A DNA stretch of 64,000 nucleotides from Mannheimia indoligenes (GCF_036880405.1 NZ_JBAJJM010000010.1:79681-143680), one strand, 5' to 3'. Counted from the stretch's first letter, positions 52,967-62,388 are shown. Numbers and translations: made by a program. The notes: generated by a model from the sequence alone, not told the origin.

Positions 52967-53944
52967 ATGTCTAGAAATCTTTTCCAAAAACGCTTAAATA
53001 TTAAGCCGTATGAGTATCCTGAGCTTCTTGAATTTAAAGATGCTATCCGCCATTCTTACTGGTTACATACCGAGTTTAACTTTACCGGTGATATTCAAGA
53101 TTATCGCACCACTATTAATGATCACGAACGCCACGTTTTAACTCGTGCGATGTTGGCAATTTCACAAGTAGAAGTGAACGTAAAACGTTTCTGGGGCGAG
53201 TTATACCGCTATTTCCCAAAACCGGAAATGGACGATGTGGGTGGTACTTTCGCAGAAAGCGAAGTGCGTCATAAAGATGCGTATTCATTCTTATTGGAAA
53301 AGCTCGGCTTAAATGAAATGTTTAGCCAAATTCACGAAATTGAACCATTAATGAACCGTATTCGTTATATGGAAAGTTTTATGAAAGATAAAGATGCAGG
53401 CAAAGGTGAGTTTGTACTCTCTCTCGTATTGTTCTCTTTATTCGTTGAACATATTTCCTTATTCGGTCAGTTCATTATTATGATGTCATTCAACAAGCAT
53501 AAAAACCTGTTTAAAGGGATTTCAAATGCAGTTGAAGCAACCTCTAAAGAAGAAGAAATTCACGGAAAATTTGGTATTGCGTTATACGAAATCTTGCGTG
53601 ATGAACACAGTGAACTTTTCACACCGGAATTCTTTAAAGATTTAGAAACCTTGGCAACTCAAGCATTTGAGGCAGAAAAAGGGATCTTAGACTGGATTTT
53701 CGAAGAGGGTGATTTAAGCTTTATCACCAAAGCAACGGTAGAAAACTATATTAAAAACCGTTACAACAATTCGTTGAGTATTTTAGGGTTAGAACCACCT
53801 CATAATATCGATCCTGAATTGTTAAAAGAAACTGAGTGGTTTGATATTGAAATTCTTTCTACTAAAGAAACCGATTTCTTTAACAAACGTAGTACCGATT
53901 ATTCTAAAAAAATGAAGCAGATTACCGCAGATGACTTATTCTAA
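52967..53944 (+). CDS. nrdB: Class I ribonucleotide reductase beta subunit, class Id-like
   Basis: 325 residues from the ATG at 52967 (a TTG 11 codons upstream is the alternative). Ferritin-like R2 fold. Dimetal ligands can be placed as E69, E99, H102, E161, E196 and H199, with the radical-site Tyr at Y106 (SEVRHKDAY). The first ligand is Glu, not the Asp of E. coli NrdB. The C-terminus STDYSKKMKQITADDLF keeps a Tyr for radical transfer. Shorter than E. coli NrdB (376). No NrdI gene is adjacent. Precedes and overlaps the alpha gene by 14 bp. Subclass assignment is by architecture only. Confidence 0.85.
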   Translation: MSRNLFQKRLNIKPYEYPELLEFKDAIRHSYWLHTEFNFTGDIQDYRTTINDHERHVLTRAMLAISQVEVNVKRFWGELYRYFPKPEMDDVGGTFAESEVRHKDAYSFLLEKLGLNEMFSQIHEIEPLMNRIRYMESFMKDKDAGKGEFVLSLVLFSLFVEHISLFGQFIIMMSFNKHKNLFKGISNAVEATSKEEEIHGKFGIALYEILRDEHSELFTPEFFKDLETLATQAFEAEKGILDWIFEEGDLSFITKATVENYIKNRYNNSLSILGLEPPHNIDPELLKETEWFDIEILSTKETDFFNKRSTDYSKKMKQITADDLF

Positions 53945-55598
53945 TACAGACCGCCCAGACTTCCACTGGTTAAATGAAGACAGCCGTTTATTCTTACAAC
54001 GTGGCTATTTATTGGAAGGCACAACCGCATTAGACCGTATTCGTTTTATTGCAGAACACGCAGAACGTAAACTTGGTATTGAAGGCTACGCGGATAAATT
54101 CTACCACTATATGGCAAGAGGCTATTTCTCGCTTTCTTCACCAATTTGGTCAAACTTCGGTTTAGATCGTGGTTTACCGATCTCTTGTTTCGGTAGCTAC
54201 ATTGGCGACTCTATCCACGAAATTATGGTAACAACCGCTGAAGTGGGTATGATGAGTAAAATCGGTGGCGGTACATCAGCCTATTTTGGCGACATTCGCC
54301 CACGTGGTTCTTTAATTAAGAATAATGGTAAATCAGACGGCTCATTCAACTTCAGTAAGTTATTCGATACGGTAATTGATGTGATTTCTCAAGGCACATC
54401 TCGTAAAGGTCAATTTGCCGGCTATATTGATATTGAACACGGTGATATTGATGAATGGTTAGATATTCACACCGAAGGTAACCCAATTCAATTAATGTAT
54501 TATGGTGTTTGTGTTGGACACGATTGGTTAGAATCAATGAAAGCAGGCGATCCATACAAACGTCAGCTTTGGGCAAAATTATTGCAACGTAAAACTGAAA
54601 CCGGTATCCCATATTTATTCTTTAAAGACAATGCGAATGCAGGGCGTCCTGATGTCTATAAAGATAAAAATATGACTATTCACGCATCAAACTTATGTAC
54701 TGAAATTATGTTGCCTTCAAGCAACGATGAAAGTTTCGTATGCTGTTTATCGTCAATGAACCTACTCTATTTTGATGAGTGGAAAGATACCGACGCACCG
54801 GAAACATTAACCTATTTCCTCGATGTGGTAATGAGTGAATTTATTGAGAAAAGTCAATCCATTCCATTCTTAGACCGTGCAAACCGCTTTGCCCGTCGCC
54901 ACCGTGCATTGGGTTTAGGCGTATTAGGTTGGCATAGCTATTTACAGGCAAATAATATTGCCTTTGATAGCTTCCAAGCAATGCAGAAAAACAATGAAAT
55001 CTTCAAAACATTGCAACAAAAAACATTAAAAGCATCACAAGAATTGGCACAACGCTTTGGTGAGCCGGAAATTTTAGAAGGTTATGGTCGCCGCAATACT
55101 ACTTTAATGAGTATTGCCCCAACTAAATCCAGTAGCTTTATTTTAGGTAGCGTTTCGCCATCAGTCGAACCGTTTAAATCAAACTACTATGTAAAAGATT
55201 TAGCGAAGATCAAAACCGTGTATAAAAACCCGTTCTTAGAGAAATTACTCCAAGAAAAAGGCTTAGATACAGAGGAAGTTTGGGAATCTATTTTACATAA
55301 TGATGGCTCTGTTCAGCATTTAGAACAGCTTTCCGAACACGAAAAAGAGGTATTTAAAACCTTTGCTGAAATCAGCCAATTAAGCGTAATTCAACAAGCT
55401 GCTCAGCGTCAAAAATATATCGACCAAGGGCAAAGTATTAATGTGATGATTCACCCAGCAACACCGGCACGCGATCTGAACCAATTATACTTAACCGCTG
55501 AAGAACTCGGTTTAAAATCCATTTACTACCAAAACTCAATGAGTGCAGCACAGGTATTTAACCGTAACTTGCTCAGCTGCTCAAGTTGTGAAGGGTAA
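53931..55598 (+). CDS. nrdA: Class I ribonucleotide reductase alpha subunit, minimal form without ATP cone
   Basis: 555 residues against about 760 in E. coli. The catalytic domain begins at once (RPDFHWLNEDSRLFLQRGYL), so no ATP cone exists. Active-site residues are visible: C86 (PISCFG), N254/C256/E258 (SNLCTE), C272 (FVCCLSS), the Tyr pair Y532-Y533 and the C-terminal redox CSSC (C550, C553). Reaction: NDP to dNDP with NrdB. Length and lack of a cone fit the minimal class Id alpha described for Flavobacterium johnsoniae (established knowledge, from memory). Confidence 0.87.
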   Translation: MTYSNTDRPDFHWLNEDSRLFLQRGYLLEGTTALDRIRFIAEHAERKLGIEGYADKFYHYMARGYFSLSSPIWSNFGLDRGLPISCFGSYIGDSIHEIMVTTAEVGMMSKIGGGTSAYFGDIRPRGSLIKNNGKSDGSFNFSKLFDTVIDVISQGTSRKGQFAGYIDIEHGDIDEWLDIHTEGNPIQLMYYGVCVGHDWLESMKAGDPYKRQLWAKLLQRKTETGIPYLFFKDNANAGRPDVYKDKNMTIHASNLCTEIMLPSSNDESFVCCLSSMNLLYFDEWKDTDAPETLTYFLDVVMSEFIEKSQSIPFLDRANRFARRHRALGLGVLGWHSYLQANNIAFDSFQAMQKNNEIFKTLQQKTLKASQELAQRFGEPEILEGYGRRNTTLMSIAPTKSSSFILGSVSPSVEPFKSNYYVKDLAKIKTVYKNPFLEKLLQEKGLDTEEVWESILHNDGSVQHLEQLSEHEKEVFKTFAEISQLSVIQQAAQRQKYIDQGQSINVMIHPATPARDLNQLYLTAEELGLKSIYYQNSMSAAQVFNRNLLSCSSCEG

Positions 55599-55614
55599 TT
55601 AAAAACGTAACAAT

Positions 55615-55652
55615 AAAAATGCTGAATAAAGAACGTTATTCAGCATTTTTTA
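55615..55652. terminator. Terminator of nrdBA
   Basis: AAAAATGCTGAATAA (55615-55629) pairs with TTATTCAGCATTTTT (55636-55650). Confidence 0.92.
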
Positions 55653-55680
55653 TTTAATAAAGCAAAATGATTATTTATCC

Positions 55681-56439
55681 CTACTCTTCTCTACACAACT
55701 TTAATGTTGCTTGAATTAACTCAAATGCAATTGTACCTTTTTGTGGAATTTCAGGTAATGCTTCATCACAGTCAAACCATTTAGCATCACAGATCTCCTC
55801 TTCCTGTAGAATAATTTCGCCACTTTCATAATCTGCCAAAAAGCCAAGCATCAATGAATTAGGAAACGCCCACGGCTGGCTACCAAAATAACGTATATTT
55901 TTAACTTTCAACCCTGTTTCTTCAAATATTTCACGATGAACCGCATTTTCAATAGGTTCGCCGGCTTCCACAAAACCCGCTAACGTAGTGTAAATTGTGC
56001 CTTTATGACATAAATGATTTGCCAGCAAAATTTGTCTGCCTTTACGCACAGCGACAATAATTGATGGGCTAATAGTTGGATAAGCTCGATTACCGCAAGC
56101 ATTACAATGAACCGCAATTTCATTATCTGCCAGTACGGTTTTCTCACCACATCTCCCACAAAATTGATGGGAATGAAAGAAATGATTTAACGATACAGCC
56201 CTATGCAATAAATGACTTAACTCCGGCTCTCGCCCAATTTGCGTTCTTAAATAAGCGAACTCTCGATGATCATCTTCCCCAGTTGCTTTCACTAAATAAA
56301 CAGGCAAATTTTGATAAATCCCTATCGCTAATTTTTCACGATCCCCCAAGCTAAACTCTTCTGCCAAACCGCAAGGAATTTCGCTTTTCACTAACGCAAT
56401 GTCAAAATCCTTAACAATAATCCAATATCCTTTACTCAT
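55681..56439 (-). CDS. nudC: NADH pyrophosphatase / NAD-capped RNA decapping hydrolase
   Basis: 252 residues. Zinc ribbon CGRCG...CNACG, then the Nudix box GFVEAGEPIENAVHREIFEETGL-type region and the NudC motif SQPWAFPNSLM. Cleaves NAD(H) and removes NAD caps from RNA. Last gene of the pepQ-fxsA-eamA-rluE-nudC unit; overlaps rluE by 8 bp. Confidence 0.93.
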   Translation of the reverse strand: MSKGYWIIVKDFDIALVKSEIPCGLAEEFSLGDREKLAIGIYQNLPVYLVKATGEDDHREFAYLRTQIGREPELSHLLHRAVSLNHFFHSHQFCGRCGEKTVLADNEIAVHCNACGNRAYPTISPSIIVAVRKGRQILLANHLCHKGTIYTTLAGFVEAGEPIENAVHREIFEETGLKVKNIRYFGSQPWAFPNSLMLGFLADYESGEIILQEEEICDAKWFDCDEALPEIPQKGTIAFELIQATLKLCREE

Positions 56440-57115
56440 CTTTTAATCCTAACTGCTTGAATAATTTGCGTTTTTCACTTTCCGATAACACTCGGTATTC
56501 TCCGCTGTCTAAATCAGCTAATTCAAAATTGCCTAAACCGATACGAATTAGGCGTAACGTTGGAAAGCCGATATGTGCCGTCATTCGTCTGACTTGACGA
56601 TTTTTACCCTCGTGAATAATTAATTCTAACCAGCTAGTTGGAATGTTTTTTCTCTCACGAATTTTAGGAGCAGTTTGCCAATCATAATTTGGCTCAGAAA
56701 TGGCTTTTGCTTTCGCGGTCTGGGTTAAACCATCTTTTAACTCCACACCTTTTTCTAATTTCGCTAAATCGGTAAGAATAGGAATACCTTCCACTTGCAC
56801 CCAATAAGTTTTCTGTTTCTCAAATTTCGGGTGAGCTAAACGGTGCTGAAGTTCGCCATTATTAGTTAAAAGCAATAAACCTTCGCTATCTCTATCTAAC
56901 CGACCGACAGGGTAAACATTGGGAATCGGGATAAAATCCTTTAAGGTTTTTCGCCCTTGCTCATCGGTAAATTGGGTCAGCACATCGTAGGGTTTATTGA
57001 ACAGCAGTACGATTGTTTCAGAAAAAGCAAGCGGTCGTTTTTTCTCATTTTTTTGCAAATTTTTCGCAAAACTTGACCGCTTGTGTGTAGTTCTTTTAAA
57101 GGTTGGCTGCTTCAT
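56432..57115 (-). CDS. rluE: 23S rRNA pseudouridine synthase RluE-type
   Basis: 227 residues from the ATG at 57115, which overlaps the eamA stop (ATGA). RsuA family: catalytic GRLDRDSEGLLLLTNNG and VRRMTAHIGFPTLRLIRI. No N-terminal S4 domain, as in RluE. The first ~30 residues are basic and variable (SSFAKNLQKNEKKRPLAF) and are encoded by a facing USS pair (57027-57084). The RluE label (U2457) rather than another RsuA member is by size and architecture. Confidence 0.83.
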   Translation of the reverse strand: MKQPTFKRTTHKRSSFAKNLQKNEKKRPLAFSETIVLLFNKPYDVLTQFTDEQGRKTLKDFIPIPNVYPVGRLDRDSEGLLLLTNNGELQHRLAHPKFEKQKTYWVQVEGIPILTDLAKLEKGVELKDGLTQTAKAKAISEPNYDWQTAPKIRERKNIPTSWLELIIHEGKNRQVRRMTAHIGFPTLRLIRIGLGNFELADLDSGEYRVLSESEKRKLFKQLGLKDE

Positions 57116-57960
57116 TTTTTCAAGTTCGCCCACGCAACAGAAAGTAAAATAATTGCTCCACCAATAATCATCTTAAGTGTTGGTACTTCACCAAAACAGA
57201 GCCACGCAATTGCAATAGCATAAACCGGCTCAAGTGAAATAATCATTGAAGCGGTACGTGCATTAATGGTATCAAGGCTTGAAATAAACAACGTATAAGC
57301 AAGTGTTGTACACAAAAAGCCAATGCAGAAAATCCAAAACCAATCTTGTGCAGACACACTAGGCAATTCAGTTAGCGAAAAAGGTAGCAGTAAAATCGTT
57401 GCAAAAATATACTGCCACCAACTTGCCTGCACACCGGAAATTTTGCTCATTGTATTGCGGTTAAATACCGCAAGAATGCCGTAAACTAATGCCGAAAAAA
57501 TACCCCAAAGTAAGCCTCGTGTGGCTTCATTACCAAAGGTAAATTCAGGGGTAACTAAAATCAAACCGATGGTGATTGCAATCAATAATACGACTTCTCG
57601 AAAGCGTAATTTTTCACGGAAGAATAAACTTTCAAACAACGCCACAAAGGCAGGGAAACTGGCAAAACCGAGTGTGGCAACCGCTACGCCTCCCACTTTA
57701 ACTGCAATAAAGAAAGTAACCCAATGAGCAGCTAATAAACCACCCGATACCGCTTGTTGCCCGATTTGTTTGAGATTTAGCTTTACAAGCGGTTGTTTTT
57801 TCCATAAAAAATACAAAGAAATCATCGTAAATGCGATCATCACTCGCCCGAGAACAATGGTTTCAGCAGAGCTGTGAATTAATGCCCCGAAAATACCGGA
57901 AGCTCCGAAAAACACTGCTGTGCCGTGTACTTTCAACAGAGCAAGCGTTCTTTTATCCAT
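57112..57960 (-). CDS. EamA/DMT family transporter
   Basis: 282 residues with ten membrane segments in two EamA repeats (FFGASGIFGALIHSSAETIVLGR and a second repeat from about 145). Inner-membrane metabolite exporter or importer; substrate unknown. Overlaps fxsA by 1 bp and rluE by 4 bp. Confidence 0.88.
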   Translation of the reverse strand: MDKRTLALLKVHGTAVFFGASGIFGALIHSSAETIVLGRVMIAFTMISLYFLWKKQPLVKLNLKQIGQQAVSGGLLAAHWVTFFIAVKVGGVAVATLGFASFPAFVALFESLFFREKLRFREVVLLIAITIGLILVTPEFTFGNEATRGLLWGIFSALVYGILAVFNRNTMSKISGVQASWWQYIFATILLLPFSLTELPSVSAQDWFWIFCIGFLCTTLAYTLFISSLDTINARTASMIISLEPVYAIAIAWLCFGEVPTLKMIIGGAIILLSVAWANLKK

Positions 57961-58445
57961 TATTTGATCCTCTTGGTTTCATCTTGTGGATCAGATTTAC
58001 GCTCAAACTCGGCATCAAAAGTATTGCTCTCTTGAGCCGATTGTGAATGAAAATGGGTGTTTTGCGAGGTAAAACGCATAAAAACTTTATTTTTTACGCT
58101 ATTAATCACAAAAGCTTGAATCAGTTTTCGGCTAAACGGCAACACGCATAAAATCGCCAAGATATCACTTAAAAAGCCGGGAATAATCAATAAAATGCCT
58201 GCTAGAACAAACATTATTGAATTACTCACCGCTTCTGTTGGCATTTTGCCTTGGCTGAGATCTTGCTTAATTGAATAGAGGGTGTAAACACCTCGTAATT
58301 TCACAAACCATAAGCCTAAAAAAGAGATAGCAACTAATAATAAAATAGTTGGTAGCACGCCAATTTCGGAGCCGATGCTAACCAGCAGTGAAATTTCACA
58401 ATAGATATAAAAGAAAATTCCAAAAAGAACCATTAAAATCGGCAT
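57960..58445 (-). CDS. fxsA: FxsA family membrane protein
   Basis: 161 residues: three to four membrane segments (LFGIFFYIYCEISLLVSIG, ILLIIPGFLSDILAILCVLP) and a polar C-terminal tail. E. coli FxsA interferes with F-plasmid exclusion of phage T7 (known); its ordinary role is unclear. Overlaps pepQ by 1 bp. Confidence 0.88.
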   Translation of the reverse strand: MPILMVLFGIFFYIYCEISLLVSIGSEIGVLPTILLLVAISFLGLWFVKLRGVYTLYSIKQDLSQGKMPTEAVSNSIMFVLAGILLIIPGFLSDILAILCVLPFSRKLIQAFVINSVKNKVFMRFTSQNTHFHSQSAQESNTFDAEFERKSDPQDETKRIK

Positions 58446-59767
58446 TATTTCCTCACATTTAATTCTGCTTTTGCGGTTAAGTTTTCCGCACCTGTTGCAC
58501 GCATCACAATATTATCTTCGGTACGAATACCACCAAAGCGTTTAAAATCATCAATTTTCTGCCAATTAAAGGCAGAAGAATAAGCACTATTTTTCCAGCT
58601 ACTCAGCAACATATCAATAAAATAGAAACCCGGCTCAATAGTCAGTACCATATTTTCTTGCAAATCACGAGTGCAACGTAGGCTCGAATAAGCCTCTGGC
58701 GGTGCTTTGTGGCTACCTCTTGCATTCTGTTGAAAACCTGCCACATCGTGAACCTGAATGCCAAGTAAATGCCCTAACCCGTGTGGGAAGAAAGTTCGAC
58801 TCATTCCTTCCTCAAAAATCTGCTCCGCTGGCAAATGAATAAATTGATGCTCGGCTAAGAGTTGAGAAATCAGCTGCTGCATTCGAGTATGGTAATGTAG
58901 ATAATTAATACCAATAGATAAATCGGCAATAATCTCTAATTTAAATTGCTCCATTTTAGCAACCAATTCCGCAAATTCTGATGAACTATCAAAAGCATAA
59001 GTTCGAGTAAGATCAGAGGCATAGCCATTTACCGTTGTCCCCGCATCAGTTAAAAAGCTATGGCGTTTTGTACTGGTATCATACTCCAATGCCGTATAAT
59101 GCAACACCGCTCCGTTTTGATTAATCGCCATAATATTGCCATAAGGTACATTTAGATCAGACTGCTGAGTGGCTTTTAAATATTCAAGATTAATTTCAAA
59201 CTCACTTTTGCCTGTAAAAAAGGCTTCTTTAGCTGCTTGATGTCCTTTCAACGCTGAAAATTGAGCTTGGTAAATACTCTCGATCTCAAATTCAGTTTTA
59301 ATCGAACGCTCAAAATTAAGAATATTCAGGATCTTCTGCGGATTAACTTGGCTAAAGCCGAGTGAATTTGCAAGCGTACTATCTTCTCCAATAAAGGCAT
59401 AAGCGGTCGAATTTTGGATAAATTTTGCAATTTCAGTTTCAGACTTAAGTAAAACCCATTCAAATTCAGTGGCAAAAAAAGCTTCCGTCGGTATTTTTGG
59501 GGTAGAAACCCAATAATCTTCAGGGGCATAAAAGTAAATTATTGGTTTATTTTTGCCGTCTAGGAATAACCAGCAATTTTCAGCTTGGGAATAAGGGAAA
59601 AAGTAATTAAAATAAGGGTTAATTTTAAATGGGGCGGTTTGATCGTCTACAAACCAATTTTTCGCTTTGCCTGAATAAATCCATAAACCGTCTAAAAAAG
59701 CTTTTTCAAGTAAGTCTTGTACAACATTTTGCAAGCGAGAGAGATGTTCAGAGAATAATGTTTTCAT
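58445..59767 (-). CDS. pepQ: Xaa-Pro dipeptidase (PepQ)
   Basis: 440 residues from the ATG at 59767 (MKTLFSEHLSRLQN); the 33 codons before it overlap tusA antisense and are rejected. M24B metallopeptidase: LTDAGTTVNGYASDLTRTYA (Asp ligands), HGLGHLLGIQVHDVAG (His), TIEPGFYF and GGIRTEDN (Glu). Cleaves dipeptides with C-terminal proline. No clear ribosome site. Its start is only 10 bp from divergent tusA. Confidence 0.92.
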   Translation of the reverse strand: MKTLFSEHLSRLQNVVQDLLEKAFLDGLWIYSGKAKNWFVDDQTAPFKINPYFNYFFPYSQAENCWLFLDGKNKPIIYFYAPEDYWVSTPKIPTEAFFATEFEWVLLKSETEIAKFIQNSTAYAFIGEDSTLANSLGFSQVNPQKILNILNFERSIKTEFEIESIYQAQFSALKGHQAAKEAFFTGKSEFEINLEYLKATQQSDLNVPYGNIMAINQNGAVLHYTALEYDTSTKRHSFLTDAGTTVNGYASDLTRTYAFDSSSEFAELVAKMEQFKLEIIADLSIGINYLHYHTRMQQLISQLLAEHQFIHLPAEQIFEEGMSRTFFPHGLGHLLGIQVHDVAGFQQNARGSHKAPPEAYSSLRCTRDLQENMVLTIEPGFYFIDMLLSSWKNSAYSSAFNWQKIDDFKRFGGIRTEDNIVMRATGAENLTAKAELNVRK

Positions 59768-59777
59768 AAGGAATAGA

Positions 59778-60020
59778 ATGAATAAGTTAATTGTAAATAG
59801 AGAATTAGATACCTTAGGGCTACGCTGCCCGGAGCCGGTAATGCTGACCCGTAAAACAATCCGCACGATGGAAGATGGCGAAATTTTACATATTATCGCC
59901 GATGACCCAGCAACTACGCGTGATATTCCAAGTTTCTGCGAATTTATGGATCATCAGCTCCTGCAAAAAGAGGTTTCTACCTCTCCCTATCACTATTGGA
60001 TCAAAAAAGGATTATCCTAA
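59778..60020 (+). CDS. tusA: Sulfur-carrier protein TusA
   Basis: 80 residues; catalytic cysteine in LDTLGLRCPEPVMLTRK, C-terminal SPYHYWIKKG. Accepts persulfide from IscS for tRNA 2-thiouridine. AAGGA precedes the ATG. Divergent from pepQ with a 10-bp gap, so its promoter must lie within pepQ. Confidence 0.95.
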   Translation: MNKLIVNRELDTLGLRCPEPVMLTRKTIRTMEDGEILHIIADDPATTRDIPSFCEFMDHQLLQKEVSTSPYHYWIKKGLS

Positions 60021-60027
60021 ATGTAAG

Positions 60028-60074
60028 ACAAGCGGTGAAATTATGCAAAAAATTTACATAAATCTACCGCTTGT
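60028..60074. repeat. Inverted USS pair between tusA and rraB
   Basis: ACAAGCGGT (60028-60036) faces ACCGCTTGT (60066-60074) in the gap of two convergent genes; likely serves as terminator. Confidence 0.75.
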
Positions 60075-60078
60075 GTTC

Positions 60079-60507
60079 TTAATGACGAGTTGGTTCGTCA
60101 TCAAAATCATCATCTTCATCGAAGAACTCGCCATCATCGCCGTACTCATCGTCATCGGCATTTGGATCTTCAAAATACGTTCCCCAACCTTCGTATTCAG
60201 CACCTGCTTTTTCAATTAAAGGTAGCAACTCTTTTTGCTGTGCCGTAATGAGTTCCGCGTTTAAGTTAATTTCACTCACAATATCACACACAAAAATGAC
60301 TTTTCCATTTTCTTCTTCTACTTCCTCCGCTTCGGAAATTTCATAGCCAAGTTTATAAGCATCAACCACTAGTTTCTCTAATTTATCAAAATCACGGTGT
60401 GCGACGTGATGCTCAATAATGTAAAGTGCGTCAGGATCTGAACCGTCTTTTAATAAATTCTCAATAATTTCATCAGTTTCAGAACGTAATTCTTCTAAGT
60501 TGTACAT
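60079..60507 (-). CDS. rraB: Regulator of ribonuclease E activity B
   Basis: 142 residues from the ATG at 60507 (a Met two codons earlier is possible). RraB fold (EELRSETDEIIENLLKDGSD, YEGWGTYFEDPNADD) and a very acidic C-terminal tail. Binds RNase E and alters its activity. Confidence 0.9.
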   Translation of the reverse strand: MYNLEELRSETDEIIENLLKDGSDPDALYIIEHHVAHRDFDKLEKLVVDAYKLGYEISEAEEVEEENGKVIFVCDIVSEINLNAELITAQQKELLPLIEKAGAEYEGWGTYFEDPNADDDEYGDDGEFFDEDDDFDDEPTRH

Positions 60508-60521
60508 ATTCAATTCCTCAT

Positions 60522-61133
60522 TTATTCTTCAGTTAATATGGGAGCAAACCAGCTATCTAATTTATCTGAGAGCTTATCCACACCAATTTTATTTAATGCC
60601 GAGTAAGCCTCAACTTGAATATCGCCTTGAAAAGGCAAAATTGCCTCTCGCACCATTTTCACTTGTTTAGAGCGAGCGGATTGACTTAATTTATCCGCTT
60701 TTGTCAATAGTAATAAAACGGGTAAATCTGCTGAAACTGCCCATTCGATCATTTGTTGGTCAAGATCTTTTAATGGGTGGCGAATATCCATTAAAACCAC
60801 TACACCACCTAAGCATTCTCGTTTTTGTAAGTATTCACCCAATGCCTTTTGCCATTGAATTTTCATTTGTTCTGGAACAGCTGCATAACCGTAGCCCGGT
60901 AAATCCACCAATTTGCAGTTTGGCTCAACTTCAAATAAGTTAATCAACTGAGTTCGACCAGGTGTTTTAGAAGTTCTCGCTAAACTTTTTTGATTTGTGA
61001 GGGCATTTAATGCCGTCGATTTACCGGCATTTGATCGCCCTGCAAAGGCAATTTCCACGCCAATGTCTTCAGGTAAATGGCGAATATCCGGTGCAGAAGT
61101 TAAAAAATGGGTTTTGTGATAATTTAATTTCAT
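60522..61133 (-). CDS. engB: Ribosome biogenesis GTP-binding protein YsxC/EngB
   Basis: 203 residues. G1 GRSNAGKST, G2 region KTPGRTQLIN, G3 DLPGYG, G4 TKADKL, G5 AYSA. GTPase in 50S assembly. One bp after the DUF805 gene, so cotranscribed. Confidence 0.95.
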   Translation of the reverse strand: MKLNYHKTHFLTSAPDIRHLPEDIGVEIAFAGRSNAGKSTALNALTNQKSLARTSKTPGRTQLINLFEVEPNCKLVDLPGYGYAAVPEQMKIQWQKALGEYLQKRECLGGVVVLMDIRHPLKDLDQQMIEWAVSADLPVLLLLTKADKLSQSARSKQVKMVREAILPFQGDIQVEAYSALNKIGVDKLSDKLDSWFAPILTEE

Positions 61134-61134
61134 T

Positions 61135-61554
61135 TTATTCTCTTAATTTAAACGATAAGCCTCGCTCACCGTATTGGTTTGGATTTGGGTTTCCTTTAAA
61201 AACACCCCATTCTAAGAAGAGGATCATTGCAATAAATGCAGGCATCACATTGCCAAGTAATACTTTCATTATGCCTTGAGTATAGGCTGATACTAGGTAG
61301 CAAATAATCGGCACTAATACCATTAAAAGGGCTTTGCCTGAGCGGTCTCTATCGTGCAAACGTTTCACAATAATCGCAGATAGGCTAAATACTGAAATCC
61401 ATAGCGGTAAAAAACTTAAAAAAGTTAAATTAGCCAAATCTGTCATAAAAACAGCAACTATCAACAAGAAAATGAAATTGATCAAAAAACCTATCCAAAA
61501 TCCTTGCCTGTTTAATCTACCTTTAAAGCCAAAAAGTGCATTATACCAAATCAT
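61135..61554 (-). CDS. DUF805 family membrane protein
   Basis: 139 residues with four membrane segments and the family start FGFKGRLNRQGFWIGF, KRLHDRDRSG motif. Function unknown. Between the ZIP transporter and engB with 1-3 bp gaps. Confidence 0.85.
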   Translation of the reverse strand: MIWYNALFGFKGRLNRQGFWIGFLINFIFLLIVAVFMTDLANLTFLSFLPLWISVFSLSAIIVKRLHDRDRSGKALLMVLVPIICYLVSAYTQGIMKVLLGNVMPAFIAMILFLEWGVFKGNPNPNQYGERGLSFKLRE

Positions 61555-61557
61555 ATC

Positions 61558-62388
61558 TTACCCTAAAGCAACATCTAATATCATCATTACCACGAATCCT
61601 AGCATTAAACTTAAAGTTGCAATATCTGTATGCCCATTACTTTGTGATTCAGGAATTAATTCTTCTACCACAACGAAAATCATCGCTCCAGCAGCAAAAG
61701 CAAGAGCATAAGGAAGAATTGCCGTCATCGAAAGCACAAAAATCGCACCAATAACCGCTGCAATAGGTTCAACTGCCGCAGACATTGCACCATACCAAAA
61801 AGCTTTTTTTCTACTATGTCCCTCAGCTCTAATTGGAAGAGCAAGAGAAGAGCCTTCAGGAATATTTTGTAAACCTATACCTATCGCTAAACCAATCGCC
61901 CCCATAATAGAAGCATCTACACTCGCCATTTGGCTTGCTAAAGCTCCAAAAGTTACACCAATAGCCAACCCTTCCGGAATATTATGGATCGTAATGGCTA
62001 AAAACAATAAAGTGGTTTTTGACAATCCTTTTGTAAGCTGTTTATTTCCTTCTGCCTGCTCAATAGGCTTACTGAGGTGTAAATGTGGAACGATATAGTC
62101 AATTAGTCTGATGAAAGCACCACCGGCAAGAAATCCAATCGCTGCCGGCAGCCAAGCAAGCTCTCCATAATCAGCTTCGGCATAGTCTAAAGAAGGTGAA
62201 AGTAAAGACCAAAATGAAGCTGCAATCATCACACCGGCAGCAAAGCCCATCATACTGTCTAATAATTTTCGATTTACCGACCTAAAAAAATAGACAAACG
62301 ATGAGCCTAAAATTGTGCACCCCCAAGTAAATAACCCTGCTAAAAATGCCTGCCATATGGGAGAAAGCGAAATAAAATATTCAAACAA
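61558..62388 (-). CDS. ZIP family metal transporter
   Basis: 276 residues, about eight membrane segments. Metal-site helices HNIPEGLAIGVTFGA (TM4) and NIPEGSSLALP (TM5) are GufA/ZupT-like. Probably zinc (or other divalent cation) uptake at the inner membrane. First gene of a likely zip-DUF805-engB-rraB unit. Confidence 0.9.
   Translation of the reverse strand: MFEYFISLSPIWQAFLAGLFTWGCTILGSSFVYFFRSVNRKLLDSMMGFAAGVMIAASFWSLLSPSLDYAEADYGELAWLPAAIGFLAGGAFIRLIDYIVPHLHLSKPIEQAEGNKQLTKGLSKTTLLFLAITIHNIPEGLAIGVTFGALASQMASVDASIMGAIGLAIGIGLQNIPEGSSLALPIRAEGHSRKKAFWYGAMSAAVEPIAAVIGAIFVLSMTAILPYALAFAAGAMIFVVVEELIPESQSNGHTDIATLSLMLGFVVMMILDVALG

Noticed and set aside
59768..59866. 33-codon N-terminal extension of PepQ
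   Set aside because: It is antisense to tusA and not part of the PepQ family; the Met at 59767 gives the normal protein.
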